A DNA stretch of 64,000 bases, taken from positions 32,287-96,286 of the forward strand of contig JBDHIK010000002.1 in assembly GCA_039587475.1 (NCBI GenBank), written 5' to 3'. Position numbers and translations under genes: made by a program. This stretch comes from N074bin45 sp039587475 (GTDB lineage: Bacteria > Gemmatimonadota > Gemmatimonadetes > Gemmatimonadales > GWC2-71-9). Below, in pieces: positions 1 through 8,506 of the stretch; the stretch's first letter is position 1; every line of letters starts with the position of its first letter. The notes under the pieces are model-generated. The model was not told the origin of the DNA and made no database searches. It saw only the letters and a list, made by a program, of their open reading frames with translations.

Positions 1-161
1 GTGCGGCGGTCCTGTTCTATTCGAGCGACCTCGACGAAGTGCTCGAGATGGCGGACCGGGTGGTCGTGGTGGCCAACGGCAGGACCGTGCCTGTGGATGG
101 GGCACCCGGGCGCACGCGGGTCGGCGAGTTGATGCTCGGTTCCCGATCGCCGGGCTCGTGA
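1..161 (+). CDS. Sugar/nucleoside ABC transporter ATP-binding protein, C-terminal fragment
   Basis: Only the last 52 codons are in the window, read in frame from base 3 to the TGA at 159-161. The peptide contains FYSSDLDEVLEMADRVVVVANG, in which the S-S-D-L-D-E-V-L-E motif and the following hydrophobic strand match the D-loop/H-loop end of the second nucleotide-binding domain of RbsA/YufO-type ATPases. These energise import of simple sugars or nucleosides at the inner membrane. The stop codon overlaps the ATG of the following permease by one base (TGATG), so the genes are translationally coupled. The substrate-binding lipoprotein expected for this system must lie upstream, outside the window. 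The family call rests on this short tail plus the two permeases. Confidence 0.8.
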   Translation, partial: AAVLFYSSDLDEVLEMADRVVVVANGRTVPVDGAPGRTRVGELMLGSRSPGS

Positions 162-1231
162 TGCGCCGTGTCCGGGGGCTGGTGCTTTCACCCAGCGCGG
201 TGACCGTGATGGCCATCGCTGCCGGAGCGGTCCTCCTTGCCGTCGGCCTGGAACTCACCGGCTACCACTCGGGTCAGGCCTTTCGCGCCATGTGGCATGG
301 CGCTTTTGGGTCATGGTACGCCTTCACGTCCGCGACGCTGCTTCGGGCCATCCCCCTGATCGTCATCGCGCTTGGCTTTGCGCTGGCCCTCAAAGGCGGC
401 GCCCTCAACATCGGCGCCGAGGGACAGTTCTACGCGGGAGCCATTGCCGCAACGTGGATTGGGCTACAGGTCCATTCCTGGGGGACGGTGCCCGCCATCC
501 TCGCCGTGTGGCTGGCGTCCTGCCTCGCCGGTGTGGTCTGGATGGCGCTTCCGGTGCTGCTCCGCACCAGGTACGGGGTGCTCGAGGCGATCTCCACGCT
601 TCTCATGAACTTCATCGCGCTCTCGCTGGTGAGCTACATGGTGCAGGGGCCACTGCAAGAAGCCAGCGGCATCTACCCGCAAAGCGATCAGATCGCGGAA
701 GTGGCCCGCATTCCTCTGATTGCAGGAACCAGACTGCACTGGGGCATTGCGGTCGCCTTCGGACTCGCCGCGCTCATCTGGTGGATCTTCAAGTCGTCGC
801 AATGGGGGTTCCACCTGCGGGCCGTGGGGCAAGGGGCCGAGGCCGCGCTGGTCACCGGTCGCATCGACCGCAATCGAGTGCTGGCAGCTGCGCTTCTGTG
901 GTCCGGAGCCCTTGCCGGGCTGGCCGGCGGCTTCGAGGTGTCGGGTGTCTCCCACGCCCTGTACCAGAACCTCTCCCCCGGGTACGGCTTCGCGGCCATC
1001 GCCGTAGCGCTGCTCGCCCGCCTCGACCCACGGGGGATCGTGCTCAGCGGCATTCTGTTCGGCGCGCTGGAGGCAGGGGCCGGCGCCATGCAGCGTGACG
1101 CCGGCGTCCCGTCGGTGGCAGTCTATGTGGTCGAGGCAGTCGTGATTCTGGTGATCCTCCTTGCAGGCGCGGCCAAGGCGGCAGGCCTGGGGAGTCGAAG
1201 CCCGGCCCTGTCGGTGGGAGTGGAACCGTGA
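161..1231 (+). CDS. ABC transporter permease, nucleoside/simple sugar (YufP-like)
   Basis: A 356-residue integral membrane protein of the BPD_transp_2 (branched-chain/ribose permease) family, with about nine to ten hydrophobic segments. The motif ALNIGAEGQFYAG near residues 75-90 is the hallmark of the first permease of BmpA-type purine-nucleoside importers. It would form half of the inner-membrane channel driven by the upstream ATPase. An in-frame GTG lies one codon upstream (158), but the ATG at 161 gives the classical TGATG overlap with the ATPase stop and is preferred. Its own stop overlaps the next permease start by four bases. Substrate (nucleoside versus other sugar) is inferred from family and cannot be decided from the sequence. 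Confidence 0.88.
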   Translation: MRRVRGLVLSPSAVTVMAIAAGAVLLAVGLELTGYHSGQAFRAMWHGAFGSWYAFTSATLLRAIPLIVIALGFALALKGGALNIGAEGQFYAGAIAATWIGLQVHSWGTVPAILAVWLASCLAGVVWMALPVLLRTRYGVLEAISTLLMNFIALSLVSYMVQGPLQEASGIYPQSDQIAEVARIPLIAGTRLHWGIAVAFGLAALIWWIFKSSQWGFHLRAVGQGAEAALVTGRIDRNRVLAAALLWSGALAGLAGGFEVSGVSHALYQNLSPGYGFAAIAVALLARLDPRGIVLSGILFGALEAGAGAMQRDAGVPSVAVYVVEAVVILVILLAGAAKAAGLGSRSPALSVGVEP

Positions 1232-2136
1232 GCGAGGTTGTGGTGCTGACTGGCTTCCTGGCGGCCGCCGTGCGCGTGGCCACGCCTCTCATGTTGGCGG
1301 CCCTCGGCGAGACCATCGGGCAGCGATCTGGTGTGATCAATCTCGGGGTGGAGGGGGCCATGCTGGTCGGAGCGCTGGCAGCAGCGATCGGGGCAAGTAT
1401 CGGGGGCAGCACCGTTGGGGTCGTGGCGGCGGTGCTGTCTGGGGCGCTGGTGGCGCTGGTGTTCGCCGCGGTGGCAATCGGCGCCCGGGCTGATCAGATC
1501 ATCACTGGGACGGCGATTACCCTGGGCGCCGTCGGTGTCACCGGGACCGTCTATCGCTGGTATTTCGGTCCGGGAGGAGCCGGTTTGGGAATCGAGACTC
1601 TCGCTCCGGTGCCTGTGCCGGTTCTCCATCGGATCCCGATACTGGGCCCAGCGCTGTTTACACAGCCCGTTCTCACCTATGCGGCCTATCTTCTCGTGCC
1701 GCTGACCTGGTGGCTGTTGTTCCGCACTCGCTGGGGTTTGAAGTTGCGAGCTGTCGGCGAGTCGAGGGAGGCAGCAATCGTGGCGGGGGTGAATCCATTA
1801 GTAGTACGCAGTACTGCTACTATTCTGAGCGGTGCATTGGCGGGCCTGGCCGGGGCCAGTCTGGTGCTGGCCCAGGTAGGGACATTCACCGAGCAGATGA
1901 CTGCCGGTAGGGGCTTCGTGGCCATCGCCATCGTCGTTCTCGGCCGCTGGAACCCCATTGGGGTAGCAGTTGCGGCGCTGCTCTTTGGGGTAGCCAATGC
2001 CAGCCAATTCCTGTTCCAGGCCATGGACCTGGACATCCCCTATCAGTTCTTCCTGATGTTGCCGTATCTGCTGACCCTCCTGGCCCTGGCTGGAGCGGTG
2101 GGCCGCGTCACAGCGCCGAACCAGCTAGGTCGCTAG
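1228..2136 (+). CDS. ABC transporter permease, nucleoside/simple sugar (YufQ-like)
   Basis: A 302-residue second permease of the same importer, also BPD_transp_2. It carries the partner motif GVINLGVEGAMLVGALAAAIG near residues 33-53 and a hydrophobic profile of about eight to nine segments. It starts with GTG at 1228 in a GTGA overlap with the stop of the preceding permease, so ATPase and both permeases are one coupled operon. Length is normal for the YufQ/NupQ side. The later motif GRGFVAIAIVVLGRWNP is typical of the family. About 70 bp downstream the next gene begins; no clear terminator is visible in between. Confidence 0.88.
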   Translation: MSEVVVLTGFLAAAVRVATPLMLAALGETIGQRSGVINLGVEGAMLVGALAAAIGASIGGSTVGVVAAVLSGALVALVFAAVAIGARADQIITGTAITLGAVGVTGTVYRWYFGPGGAGLGIETLAPVPVPVLHRIPILGPALFTQPVLTYAAYLLVPLTWWLLFRTRWGLKLRAVGESREAAIVAGVNPLVVRSTATILSGALAGLAGASLVLAQVGTFTEQMTAGRGFVAIAIVVLGRWNPIGVAVAALLFGVANASQFLFQAMDLDIPYQFFLMLPYLLTLLALAGAVGRVTAPNQLGR

Positions 2137-2204
2137 TATTCGTAAGTCGAAGGGCGACACGCGGTAGCGCGCCACGGGACGTCCTTTCATATTCCAGTGA
2201 CCCT

Positions 2205-2900
2205 ATGGCCTATATCGAGTGTCCCCAGTGTGGCCAATCGGCCCTCGACGTTGCGACGAGATGCCCCCGGTGCAGCTTTGGATTTGCCCAGCATCGGCTG
2301 CGTCACGGTGAGCGCCGTCCTGTCGAGCGCCACCACTATTCCCTCTGGATCGGAGGGGGAATCCTGGTGCTGGGGATCGTGTTCTTTGCCGGCGGGAAGG
2401 GCGGTGTTTCCGGCAGAGTCACCGTGCCACCGGTCGCCAGCGGTCTTGACTCCGAGCCACAAGCCGTTGTGGTGCAAACTGATTCGGGTGCCGCATCCGA
2501 GGTGGTTGGGGAAACGGTACCTGCCAATTCGGCGGACGATCAGGAGAATGCCGCCCTGGTCTTGAGTTCACCCGACAGCACGCCACCCACTCCGGAAACG
2601 GCAGCTCCACGGGCAAGCACTGTCGAGGATACCACCGCACGGGTCGTGGTCCTCGAGCCTGCGCTCGAGGAGACGCGTCCTCCCAGACCGTTCGACCTTC
2701 GATGGGCCACGACATGGGTCAATGTCAGAGCCGGTCGATCCGGGTCGAGCGAAGCTGTCCGGGTACTCAATCCCGGTGATCAGGTCGGTGTCGATTCCCT
2801 GGGACGCGGATGGTTCCGCGTGCTGATCGATGGTGTCCCGGTGGGTTACGTCGACCGGTCGTTCTTGGCGTTAGCGCCTCCCGACTCGCTCCCGGGCTGA
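2205..2900 (+). CDS. Zinc-ribbon / single-TM / SH3b-domain protein
   Basis: 231 residues in three parts. The N-terminus has a zinc ribbon with Cys6, Cys9, Cys20 and Cys23 (CPQC...CPRC). One hydrophobic helix spans about residues 46-63. A low-complexity linker rich in Ser, Thr, Pro and Glu covers about 70-160. The C-terminal part, about 165-222, resembles a bacterial SH3 domain: WVNVRAGRSGSSEAVRVL, then GDQV, GWFRVLIDG, GYVDRSFL. This suggests an inner-membrane protein with a cytoplasmic metal knob and a periplasmic cell-wall-binding SH3 domain. Function is unknown; a role in envelope sensing is only inference. It is followed by genes on the other strand. Confidence 0.75.
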   Translation: MAYIECPQCGQSALDVATRCPRCSFGFAQHRLRHGERRPVERHHYSLWIGGGILVLGIVFFAGGKGGVSGRVTVPPVASGLDSEPQAVVVQTDSGAASEVVGETVPANSADDQENAALVLSSPDSTPPTPETAAPRASTVEDTTARVVVLEPALEETRPPRPFDLRWATTWVNVRAGRSGSSEAVRVLNPGDQVGVDSLGRGWFRVLIDGVPVGYVDRSFLALAPPDSLPG

Positions 2901-2928
2901 CCGTCGGCTGCGATTCGGCGAGCTCTTC

Positions 2929-3111
2929 TCAGGATCCCAACGCGTTCAATCCACTGGCACCGAGGAACACGATCCAGGCCGGGACCGTCCCAACCTCGTG
3001 TCCCTTCACGCGGTTGCTCCAGGCCAGCACCAGCGCCAGCCCTATCGCGGCCAGGAAAGAAAGAAGGAGAAATGTCCACGACAGCCTCCGATTGATCAGG
3101 GGCCCGCTCAG
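2929..3111 (-). CDS. Possible small membrane protein, start codon unclear
   Basis: Immediately after the stop of the DinB-like gene the same frame stays open for about 60 codons to a TGA at 2929-2931. The reading contains RRLSWTFLLLSFLAAIGLALVLAW, a good transmembrane helix, then a polar patch and a second hydrophobic stretch PAWIVFLGASGLNA. It looks protein-like, yet no ATG, GTG or TTG precedes the helix. The only initiators are CTG codons (3111, 3099, 3084), the last just after CGGAGG. It could be a real CTG-started gene, reached by readthrough of the TAG, or a decayed remnant. Confidence 0.35.
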   Translation of the reverse strand: MSGPLINRRLSWTFLLLSFLAAIGLALVLAWSNRVKGHEVGTVPAWIVFLGASGLNALGS

Positions 3112-3561
3112 CTACTCCCCGAACTGGCGTAGGTGATGATCGAGGTGGCGCCAGATCAATACGCCCCACAGCCCCGGCCCCAGGGGACCGAACACCGGAT
3201 GCACGGCGAACCGTCCGTCCGGGCCACGGGCCACGACACGCTCGAAAGTCTTCTTGAAATGGAGTCGCACTTCTTCCCAGTCCGCCGTCGTGGCGCGCTT
3301 CAACTCCCGCACGGTGGGAGCACCTTTGGGCCAGGGCGCCCACCGAATGACCACGTCGCGAACCGGCCATTTCGCCAGCCAACCGGGTCTCCTCGGCGCC
3401 ACGATGTCCCCCAGGGCCATTTCCATTTGCGCCGTCACGTGTTCGACCATCTGCTCGACGTTCATGCTCCCCCAACGGGGAGCTCGAGGAGGGGAGATCC
3501 GATCCATCCGTTGCAGAAGCGTGGCGCGACCGTCGGCGTGCCAGAAGGTTGCCATGAACAT
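3112..3561 (-). CDS. DinB-like / DUF1569 family protein
   Basis: 149 residues. The core motifs SMNVEQMVEHVTAQMEMALG and, at the C-terminus, HPVFGPLGPGLWGVLIWRHLDHHLRQFG are characteristic of DUF1569/DinB-superfamily four-helix bundles. In these, three histidines bind a metal and the fold serves thiol-dependent S-transfer or unknown reactions. Candidate ligands are His in MVEHVTAQ and the HLDHH pair. The start may be the first ATG or the one two codons in (MATFWHADGR). No catalytic function can be given. The frame after its TAG stop remains open (possible small membrane protein). Confidence 0.75.
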   Translation of the reverse strand: MFMATFWHADGRATLLQRMDRISPPRAPRWGSMNVEQMVEHVTAQMEMALGDIVAPRRPGWLAKWPVRDVVIRWAPWPKGAPTVRELKRATTADWEEVRLHFKKTFERVVARGPDGRFAVHPVFGPLGPGLWGVLIWRHLDHHLRQFGE

Positions 3562-3698
3562 GAGATAGAGTCGAGGGCCGGTGAGGTCAATACGGCACCG
3601 TTGCCACCCCGGATTGACGACCGGGTGGGGACACCGTATGACTGCATCTTCCGTATGGTCCGGATGTCCTCCATTCCCTCGTGTTGGAACCCGATGCC

Positions 3699-4745
3699 AT
3701 GATCGCAGCGATCTATGAAGAGTTCGACGGGCCGATCGAGATTCGCACCGTGCCAGACCCTACGCCGGATCCGGACGGTACCATCATCCGCGTGGCCGCG
3801 ACCGGCGTGTGCCGCAGTGATTACCACGGCTGGCGTGGGCATGATCCTGACATCACCCTGCCCCATGTTCCGGGCCATGAGTTGGCCGGGGTCATCGAGG
3901 AGCTTGGCGCTTCGGTCCGGGGTTGGCGGGTGGGCCAGCGGGTCACGGTTCCGTTCGTCACCGGGTGCGGTCGCTGTCCCCAGTGCCTCGCCGGCCATCA
4001 GCAGATCTGTGACCATCAGGAGCAGCCGGGTTTCACCGGGTGGGGGTCCTTTGCCGAGCTGGTCCATGTGCACCATGCGGCGGAGAATCTCGTGGCGCTT
4101 CCGGACGGCGTCGACGACGTCACGGCGGCCAGCCTTGGATGCCGGTTCACCACGGCCTGGAGAGCCGTAGTCGAGCAGGGGCGCACGGAACCGGGGGAGT
4201 GGTTGGCGGTTCACGGCGCCGGGGGCGTCGGTCTGTCCGCCGTCATGATCGGTGTGGCGTTGGGAGCGCGAGTGGTGGCGGTGGACGTGCAACCCGAAGC
4301 GTTGGCCCTGGCGCGAGACCTCGGAGCGACCGCCCTGATCGATGCCGGAGCCGGGGATGTCGTTGCCGCGCTCATGGATGCCACGGAAGGTGGCGCCCAC
4401 GTCTCTCTCGATGCGCTTGGCAGCACCGACACCTGCGCCAACTCCCTGGCCGGCTTACGAAAGCGAGGCCGCCACATCCAGGTGGGCATTCTCACCGGTG
4501 CGGCGTCGGAGCATCCCGTGCCGATGCACCACGTCATCGCTCGCGAACTGGAGGTGCGGGGCAGTCATGGCATGGCGGCTCACGGGTTCCCGGCGCTATT
4601 GGCCATGATCGAGCGGGGCGCGCTGGAGCCGGCCAGGCTGGTGCGGCGGCGCGTGGATCTGGCCGGAGGCGTCGACCTTCTGACCGAGATGGATCGCAAT
4701 GTGTCGGCCGGGATGGCAGTCATCCAGATGCCCGGTGCCGGTTAG
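3699..4745 (+). CDS. Zinc-dependent alcohol dehydrogenase, MDR superfamily
   Basis: 348 residues from ATG 3699; an in-frame TTG 18 bp upstream is less likely. The N-terminal GroES-like domain has the catalytic zinc ligand Cys38 (GVCRSDYHGW) and the His60-Glu61 pair (PGHELAG). The structural zinc lobe has Cys90, Cys93, Cys96 and Cys104 (CGRCPQCLAG...C). The Rossmann domain has GAGGVG near residues 177-182, and VAVDVQ suggests NAD preference. It should oxidise alcohols or reduce aldehydes in the cytoplasm; substrate is unknown. It converges with the outer-membrane gene and the two stops overlap by four bases (4742-4745). Confidence 0.9.
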   Translation: MIAAIYEEFDGPIEIRTVPDPTPDPDGTIIRVAATGVCRSDYHGWRGHDPDITLPHVPGHELAGVIEELGASVRGWRVGQRVTVPFVTGCGRCPQCLAGHQQICDHQEQPGFTGWGSFAELVHVHHAAENLVALPDGVDDVTAASLGCRFTTAWRAVVEQGRTEPGEWLAVHGAGGVGLSAVMIGVALGARVVAVDVQPEALALARDLGATALIDAGAGDVVAALMDATEGGAHVSLDALGSTDTCANSLAGLRKRGRHIQVGILTGAASEHPVPMHHVIARELEVRGSHGMAAHGFPALLAMIERGALEPARLVRRRVDLAGGVDLLTEMDRNVSAGMAVIQMPGAG

Positions 4746-5809
4746 AACGCCTCCCCGATCCTGAAGTACAGTCCCCAGTCGCCGTCACCCACGGCGACGT
4801 CCATCCCTACGTTCATGTGGTTGTCCGTGAACGCCGTGAACCGAAAGCCGACCCCGACCCCGGGCAGTATCCTGCCGTTGTCGGCGTCGTTGATGGACTC
4901 GAATACCGTTGCCAGGCCGGCGAAGGCTACGAACCCCCACCGACGGAACGGATTCCATCGGTACTCGCCCTGGACCGCCAGTTGGGTGTTGCCCCGGTAG
5001 CCACCCTGGGTGTAGCCCCGAATGTCGATCCGGCCAACGATGTACTGCTGGTTGAAGGACAAGTCACCGATCCCCAATCCCGCAAAAGCCCTGGCCGCGA
5101 TGACATCGCGGCCACCCCGTACATTCCAGTAGTGGTTGACATCGAGGTCGATCGTACTGGTCTCGACGTCGTTACCCAACGCGGTGGGGTACATCGTGTA
5201 CTTGGCGTTGGTCAGCAGCCCCTGCTTGGGATAGTAGACATTGTGCCGGGTGTCCATCGAGCCGATGAGCCCGACTCCCTGCAACGAGGTGACGGCGGTA
5301 TCGGGGGAGGATCCGGTCGAGGTTCGGAAGTTGATGTAACGGTAGTTGAGGCCGCCAAACACGTCGCCGATGAGTCGTCGTTGCACCTGGACGAAGGCGA
5401 AGTCAGCGCCGGTGTTGTAGGGAACGTACCCGCCCACAGGGTCGTCGAGATAGAACTGGAAGTTGATCGATCCGGTGCCGCCGGCCGCCAGAACGCGCCA
5501 CCGGTCCTCGGCCAGGAACAACTGGGCAAAGCCCAGGACGAACCAGGTCTCGTTCTCGGCGTACATGCCCACCAGGCCGGTCACCGAAGATGGCGAAATG
5601 GTATCCGAGGCCACCGGATTGAACATCGCCATCGGGATGGCGCCGAGGGTCAGCCCAATAGAGCGATTGTAATTGAGGTAGGGGAGCGGCAGGAACTTGA
5701 AACGGCCCTCGATGCGCCCGCCGCTTGAGCCCAAGGCCTGGGAGTGCACCGATGCTGGCACCGCAAGGGCGGCCACCAGGACCGCCCCTGTGAGGATTCG
5801 CCCGAGCAT
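4742..5809 (-). CDS. Omp85-like outer-membrane beta-barrel protein (BamA/TamA C-terminal domain only)
   Basis: 355 residues with a signal peptide cleaved near VHSQA. The body alternates polar and hydrophobic residues in amphipathic strands and ends in Phe, as for BAM substrates. The motif IDIRGYTQGGYRGN near residue 260 resembles the RGY signature in loop L6 of the Omp85/surface antigen D15 barrel, followed by GEYRW. No POTRA domains are present, so this is a barrel-only member and unlikely to be the main BamA. It sits 56 bp downstream of an S46 peptidase gene on the same strand and may be co-transcribed with it. Confidence 0.8.
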   Translation of the reverse strand: MLGRILTGAVLVAALAVPASVHSQALGSSGGRIEGRFKFLPLPYLNYNRSIGLTLGAIPMAMFNPVASDTISPSSVTGLVGMYAENETWFVLGFAQLFLAEDRWRVLAAGGTGSINFQFYLDDPVGGYVPYNTGADFAFVQVQRRLIGDVFGGLNYRYINFRTSTGSSPDTAVTSLQGVGLIGSMDTRHNVYYPKQGLLTNAKYTMYPTALGNDVETSTIDLDVNHYWNVRGGRDVIAARAFAGLGIGDLSFNQQYIVGRIDIRGYTQGGYRGNTQLAVQGEYRWNPFRRWGFVAFAGLATVFESINDADNGRILPGVGVGFRFTAFTDNHMNVGMDVAVGDGDWGLYFRIGEAF

Positions 5810-5865
5810 GTGTCCGACCGGTCAGGTCGGCGCAAGAAAAGGAGTGGGGCGCGCCGAACGGCCCA

Positions 5866-7998
5866 CTAGCGTCCCGCCTCCGCCCCGGTGCCCAGCTCCG
5901 TCAGGATCCGCTCGGCGCCGTACACGTGCTCCAGAGCGGCCTTGATGGCACGCACGTCCACCATGACGTTGCGGCCTTGCTCCGGGAGATAGATGAAGTC
6001 CCGGGACAAGCCGTTGATGTTGCGGTCGAAGTTGATGCCGACCAGCTCCAGGTCGGGCGTCACCGCCGGTGACCCCGAGTTGCCGCCATAGGTGTCCGCG
6101 GTCGAAACGAAGTTGAGCGGTGTGCCAAGATCCAGCCCTGGGGGCGGGGTCTGCCAGCGTTCCGGCAGGGCCCAGTCGACCGAACCCTTGTGGCCGTTGT
6201 AGCGATCGTACAAGCCGTAGAACGTGGTGTAAGGTGGAGCCAGCGTGCCGTTGTACTCGTAGCTCTTCACCACGCCGTCGGCGATGCGGGGCGAGCGTGA
6301 CCCGTCGGGTGGGATGATGCCGCCGTACACGGCAAACCGGGCCCGCCCGAGGTCTCCCGCCAGGGCACGCTCCTCAGCGGCAAGTGGTCCCCAGGTGCTC
6401 CGGTACTCGCCATAGAGGGGCATGATCCCCGCCATGAGCGTGACGGCGGGGTCGTCGGCGGAGAGGGTTTCTGAGGCAACCGCCTCTGCGACAGCGCTCG
6501 AATCCGCCATGATGCTGGCTCCGAGCAATGCGGCCGCCGAGGCCCTTGGGGACCCGTCGGGCAGAGCGAGGCGCGTCAACGGGTGGTCCGGTCCGTAGGA
6601 CCGGGCGATGTCCGCCAACCTGGCCATCAGGTAGCGGTACTCCAGTCCCCGGGGCAGGTCGCCCACTGCCAGGAGCTGACGGCGGAATCGGGCGATGGAA
6701 TCGCTGGGAGCCGCCCGTTGCAGAGCCTCGAGATACGCCAGGGCGGCCCGGGCCCTGAGAAGGGTGGCCGAGCCGTAGCGGCTGCTTCCCAGGCCAAGGA
6801 ACGCACCGTAGGGCGCCGCCATCGTGGCCTTGACCGATTGGATCTCGGCCAGGCGGGGGATGATATCCCCATACCGGTCCGTCAGATCGGTGCGCGCAGC
6901 GATGGAGTCTGCCAGAGCGGCTTCCGCGTCGGCCCGCTTAGCCAGGATGACCGCATTGTCCAGCGCTTCGAGCCTGCCGGTGGTGGCCTTGAGTGAGTTG
7001 GACAACCCAAAGGCCCAGTTGCGCAGGTCGAGTGCCTCGCCGACGGTGGGGTTCTCGGCGTAGAAGTCCCGGATGGCCTGAAGCCGCGAGGCGTACCAGG
7101 CGTGGGTGCTCCCCAGGGTCATGTCACGTTGCAGCGCCAACTGGGACATGGTGTTGAGGCGATTGGTCTGGCCCGGGTTGCCGATGACGAAGACGATGTC
7201 CCCTTCCTCGACCCCGTCGTTGCTCCAGGTGAAATGGTGCTCGGTGCGATAGGGTTGGCCATCCTGATACACGCGCAGGAAAGCGAAGTCCAGGGCATAG
7301 CGGGGGTACGTAAAGTTGTCCGGGTCGCCGCCGAAGAACCCGAGTTGCAGTTCGGCCGCGACGACCATACGCACGTCGGTAAAGCGGCGGAACACGTAGC
7401 GCGAGTAACGCCCCCCGTTGTAGAGCGCCACGACCTGCACGTGGAGCGAATCGGCGCCCAAGCCGGCGAACTCTTCCCGGGCGGCCACCTCGATGGCTTC
7501 GATGGCCCGGCGCCGGGCTGCCGTCCGCTCGTCGTCGCCGGGGGCCTCATCCATCGCGGCTAACACCTGGTCGCTCACGTCGGTGGCCGAGACTAACTGG
7601 TCCACCCAGTAGTTGGGGATGCGCCGTTCCTCGTCCAGGCTGTGGGCCACGAAGCCGGCGTCGAGCAGGTTCTCACCCTCCCGGGCGATGCTGGCGAGTC
7701 GGCCGCGGATACAGTGGTGATTGGTCGCCACCAGTCCTTCAGGTGACACGAACGCCGCCGAACAACCGGGGACCCGGAGTGCCGACAGGCGCGCCCGCTC
7801 GAACCAGGCGTCGTCGGCCGCAAATCCGTAGGTGTCGGTGAAGTACTCCATGGGAGCATACTCGAAGGTCCACATCTTCCCGGCGTCGAAACGGCCGGCC
7901 CGAACGGTGTCGAGGTCGACGGGTCCCTGGGCCCGGATTTCGGTGGGGACGATGCTGAGGACGGCGAGGGCGAGGATAAACGCAGAAGACACTTTCAC
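5866..7998 (-). CDS. S46 family dipeptidyl peptidase (DPP7/DPP11-like)
   Basis: 710 residues, the normal family length, with a signal peptide ending near IRAQG. The chymotrypsin-fold catalytic residues can be placed: His in LVATNHHC (about 95), Asp237 in YPRYALDFAFLR, and Ser641 in YGGNSGSPAV. The intervening helical region (about 290-560) matches the S46 lid that binds the peptide amino group. Such enzymes are periplasmic and release N-terminal dipeptides for uptake. The residue 18 after the catalytic Ser is Arg659 (INFDRN). In the family Arg here is linked with Asp/Glu specificity (DPP11) and Gly with hydrophobic specificity (DPP7). Acidic preference is therefore predicted, not shown. Confidence 0.93.
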   Translation of the reverse strand: MKVSSAFILALAVLSIVPTEIRAQGPVDLDTVRAGRFDAGKMWTFEYAPMEYFTDTYGFAADDAWFERARLSALRVPGCSAAFVSPEGLVATNHHCIRGRLASIAREGENLLDAGFVAHSLDEERRIPNYWVDQLVSATDVSDQVLAAMDEAPGDDERTAARRRAIEAIEVAAREEFAGLGADSLHVQVVALYNGGRYSRYVFRRFTDVRMVVAAELQLGFFGGDPDNFTYPRYALDFAFLRVYQDGQPYRTEHHFTWSNDGVEEGDIVFVIGNPGQTNRLNTMSQLALQRDMTLGSTHAWYASRLQAIRDFYAENPTVGEALDLRNWAFGLSNSLKATTGRLEALDNAVILAKRADAEAALADSIAARTDLTDRYGDIIPRLAEIQSVKATMAAPYGAFLGLGSSRYGSATLLRARAALAYLEALQRAAPSDSIARFRRQLLAVGDLPRGLEYRYLMARLADIARSYGPDHPLTRLALPDGSPRASAAALLGASIMADSSAVAEAVASETLSADDPAVTLMAGIMPLYGEYRSTWGPLAAEERALAGDLGRARFAVYGGIIPPDGSRSPRIADGVVKSYEYNGTLAPPYTTFYGLYDRYNGHKGSVDWALPERWQTPPPGLDLGTPLNFVSTADTYGGNSGSPAVTPDLELVGINFDRNINGLSRDFIYLPEQGRNVMVDVRAIKAALEHVYGAERILTELGTGAEAGR

Positions 7999-8079
7999 GG
8001 CAACTCCAAGGCAATAACGAGCGAATCGAGGGCGCCCAGCGACCGCGCAGGGCCCTCACATGACGGATGGTAATCGGGT

Positions 8080-8349
8080 TCAGGGTGCACGATTCGGAGG
8101 GTTGGCCAACAGCCGTTCGGCGAAGTCGAGCCGTTCGTGGACCTCGCCGAGCTCGGACCGCAGTTGCTCGACTTCGCCGCGCAGCTCGTCGAGCTCCGCA
8201 TGCGTGTCCTCGCCGATGTCGCCGTGGCGCACCCGGGCCTCCTCCAACTGGAGCTTGGCCATCTTGTGCTTGACGCCCATGACGATGGCAACGACCGGAA
8301 TCATCATGGCGACGATCGGTATCATGAGAGCGACGGTCTGGTGATCCAT
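8080..8349 (-). CDS. Small membrane-anchored coiled-coil protein
   Basis: 89 residues from the ATG at 8349, which follows a good ribosome site (GAGGAAGAG). The N-terminal helix VALMIPIVAMMIPVVAIVMG spans the membrane. It is followed by a charged region and a coiled coil (ELDELRGEVEQLRSELGEVHERLDFAERLL, given here by position about 52-82). The frame continues upstream as basic, low-complexity peptide that is not protein-like, so the ATG is chosen. The layout resembles PspB and other short inner-membrane proteins that act as scaffolds through a cytoplasmic coiled coil, but there is no specific homology I can assert. Confidence 0.72.
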   Translation of the reverse strand: MDHQTVALMIPIVAMMIPVVAIVMGVKHKMAKLQLEEARVRHGDIGEDTHAELDELRGEVEQLRSELGEVHERLDFAERLLANPPNRAP

Positions 8350-8506
8350 GGGCTCTTCCTCATCACAAGTGGGGCGCTCGGTCCTCGTGGATTCCTGACG
8401 ACGAGGTTCCCGGGACCAGGCCGCCCGATCGCTGATCCAGAAAGGTAGCCATGGGGAGCCGGCATGACGACGGCGCCCGGTCCCGTCCGCTTGCGGGGGC
8501 CCTCGT

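Noticed and set aside
4040..5728. Long plus-strand open frame opposite the Zn dehydrogenase end and the outer-membrane barrel gene
   Set aside because: It is rich in Arg, Gly and Ala with no domain, and both overlapping genes have clear family motifs; a GC-rich shadow.
8028..8057. GAGGGC/GCCCTC hairpin between the small coiled-coil gene and the S46 peptidase gene
   Set aside because: Six-bp stem with an 18-base loop and no U tract; weak.
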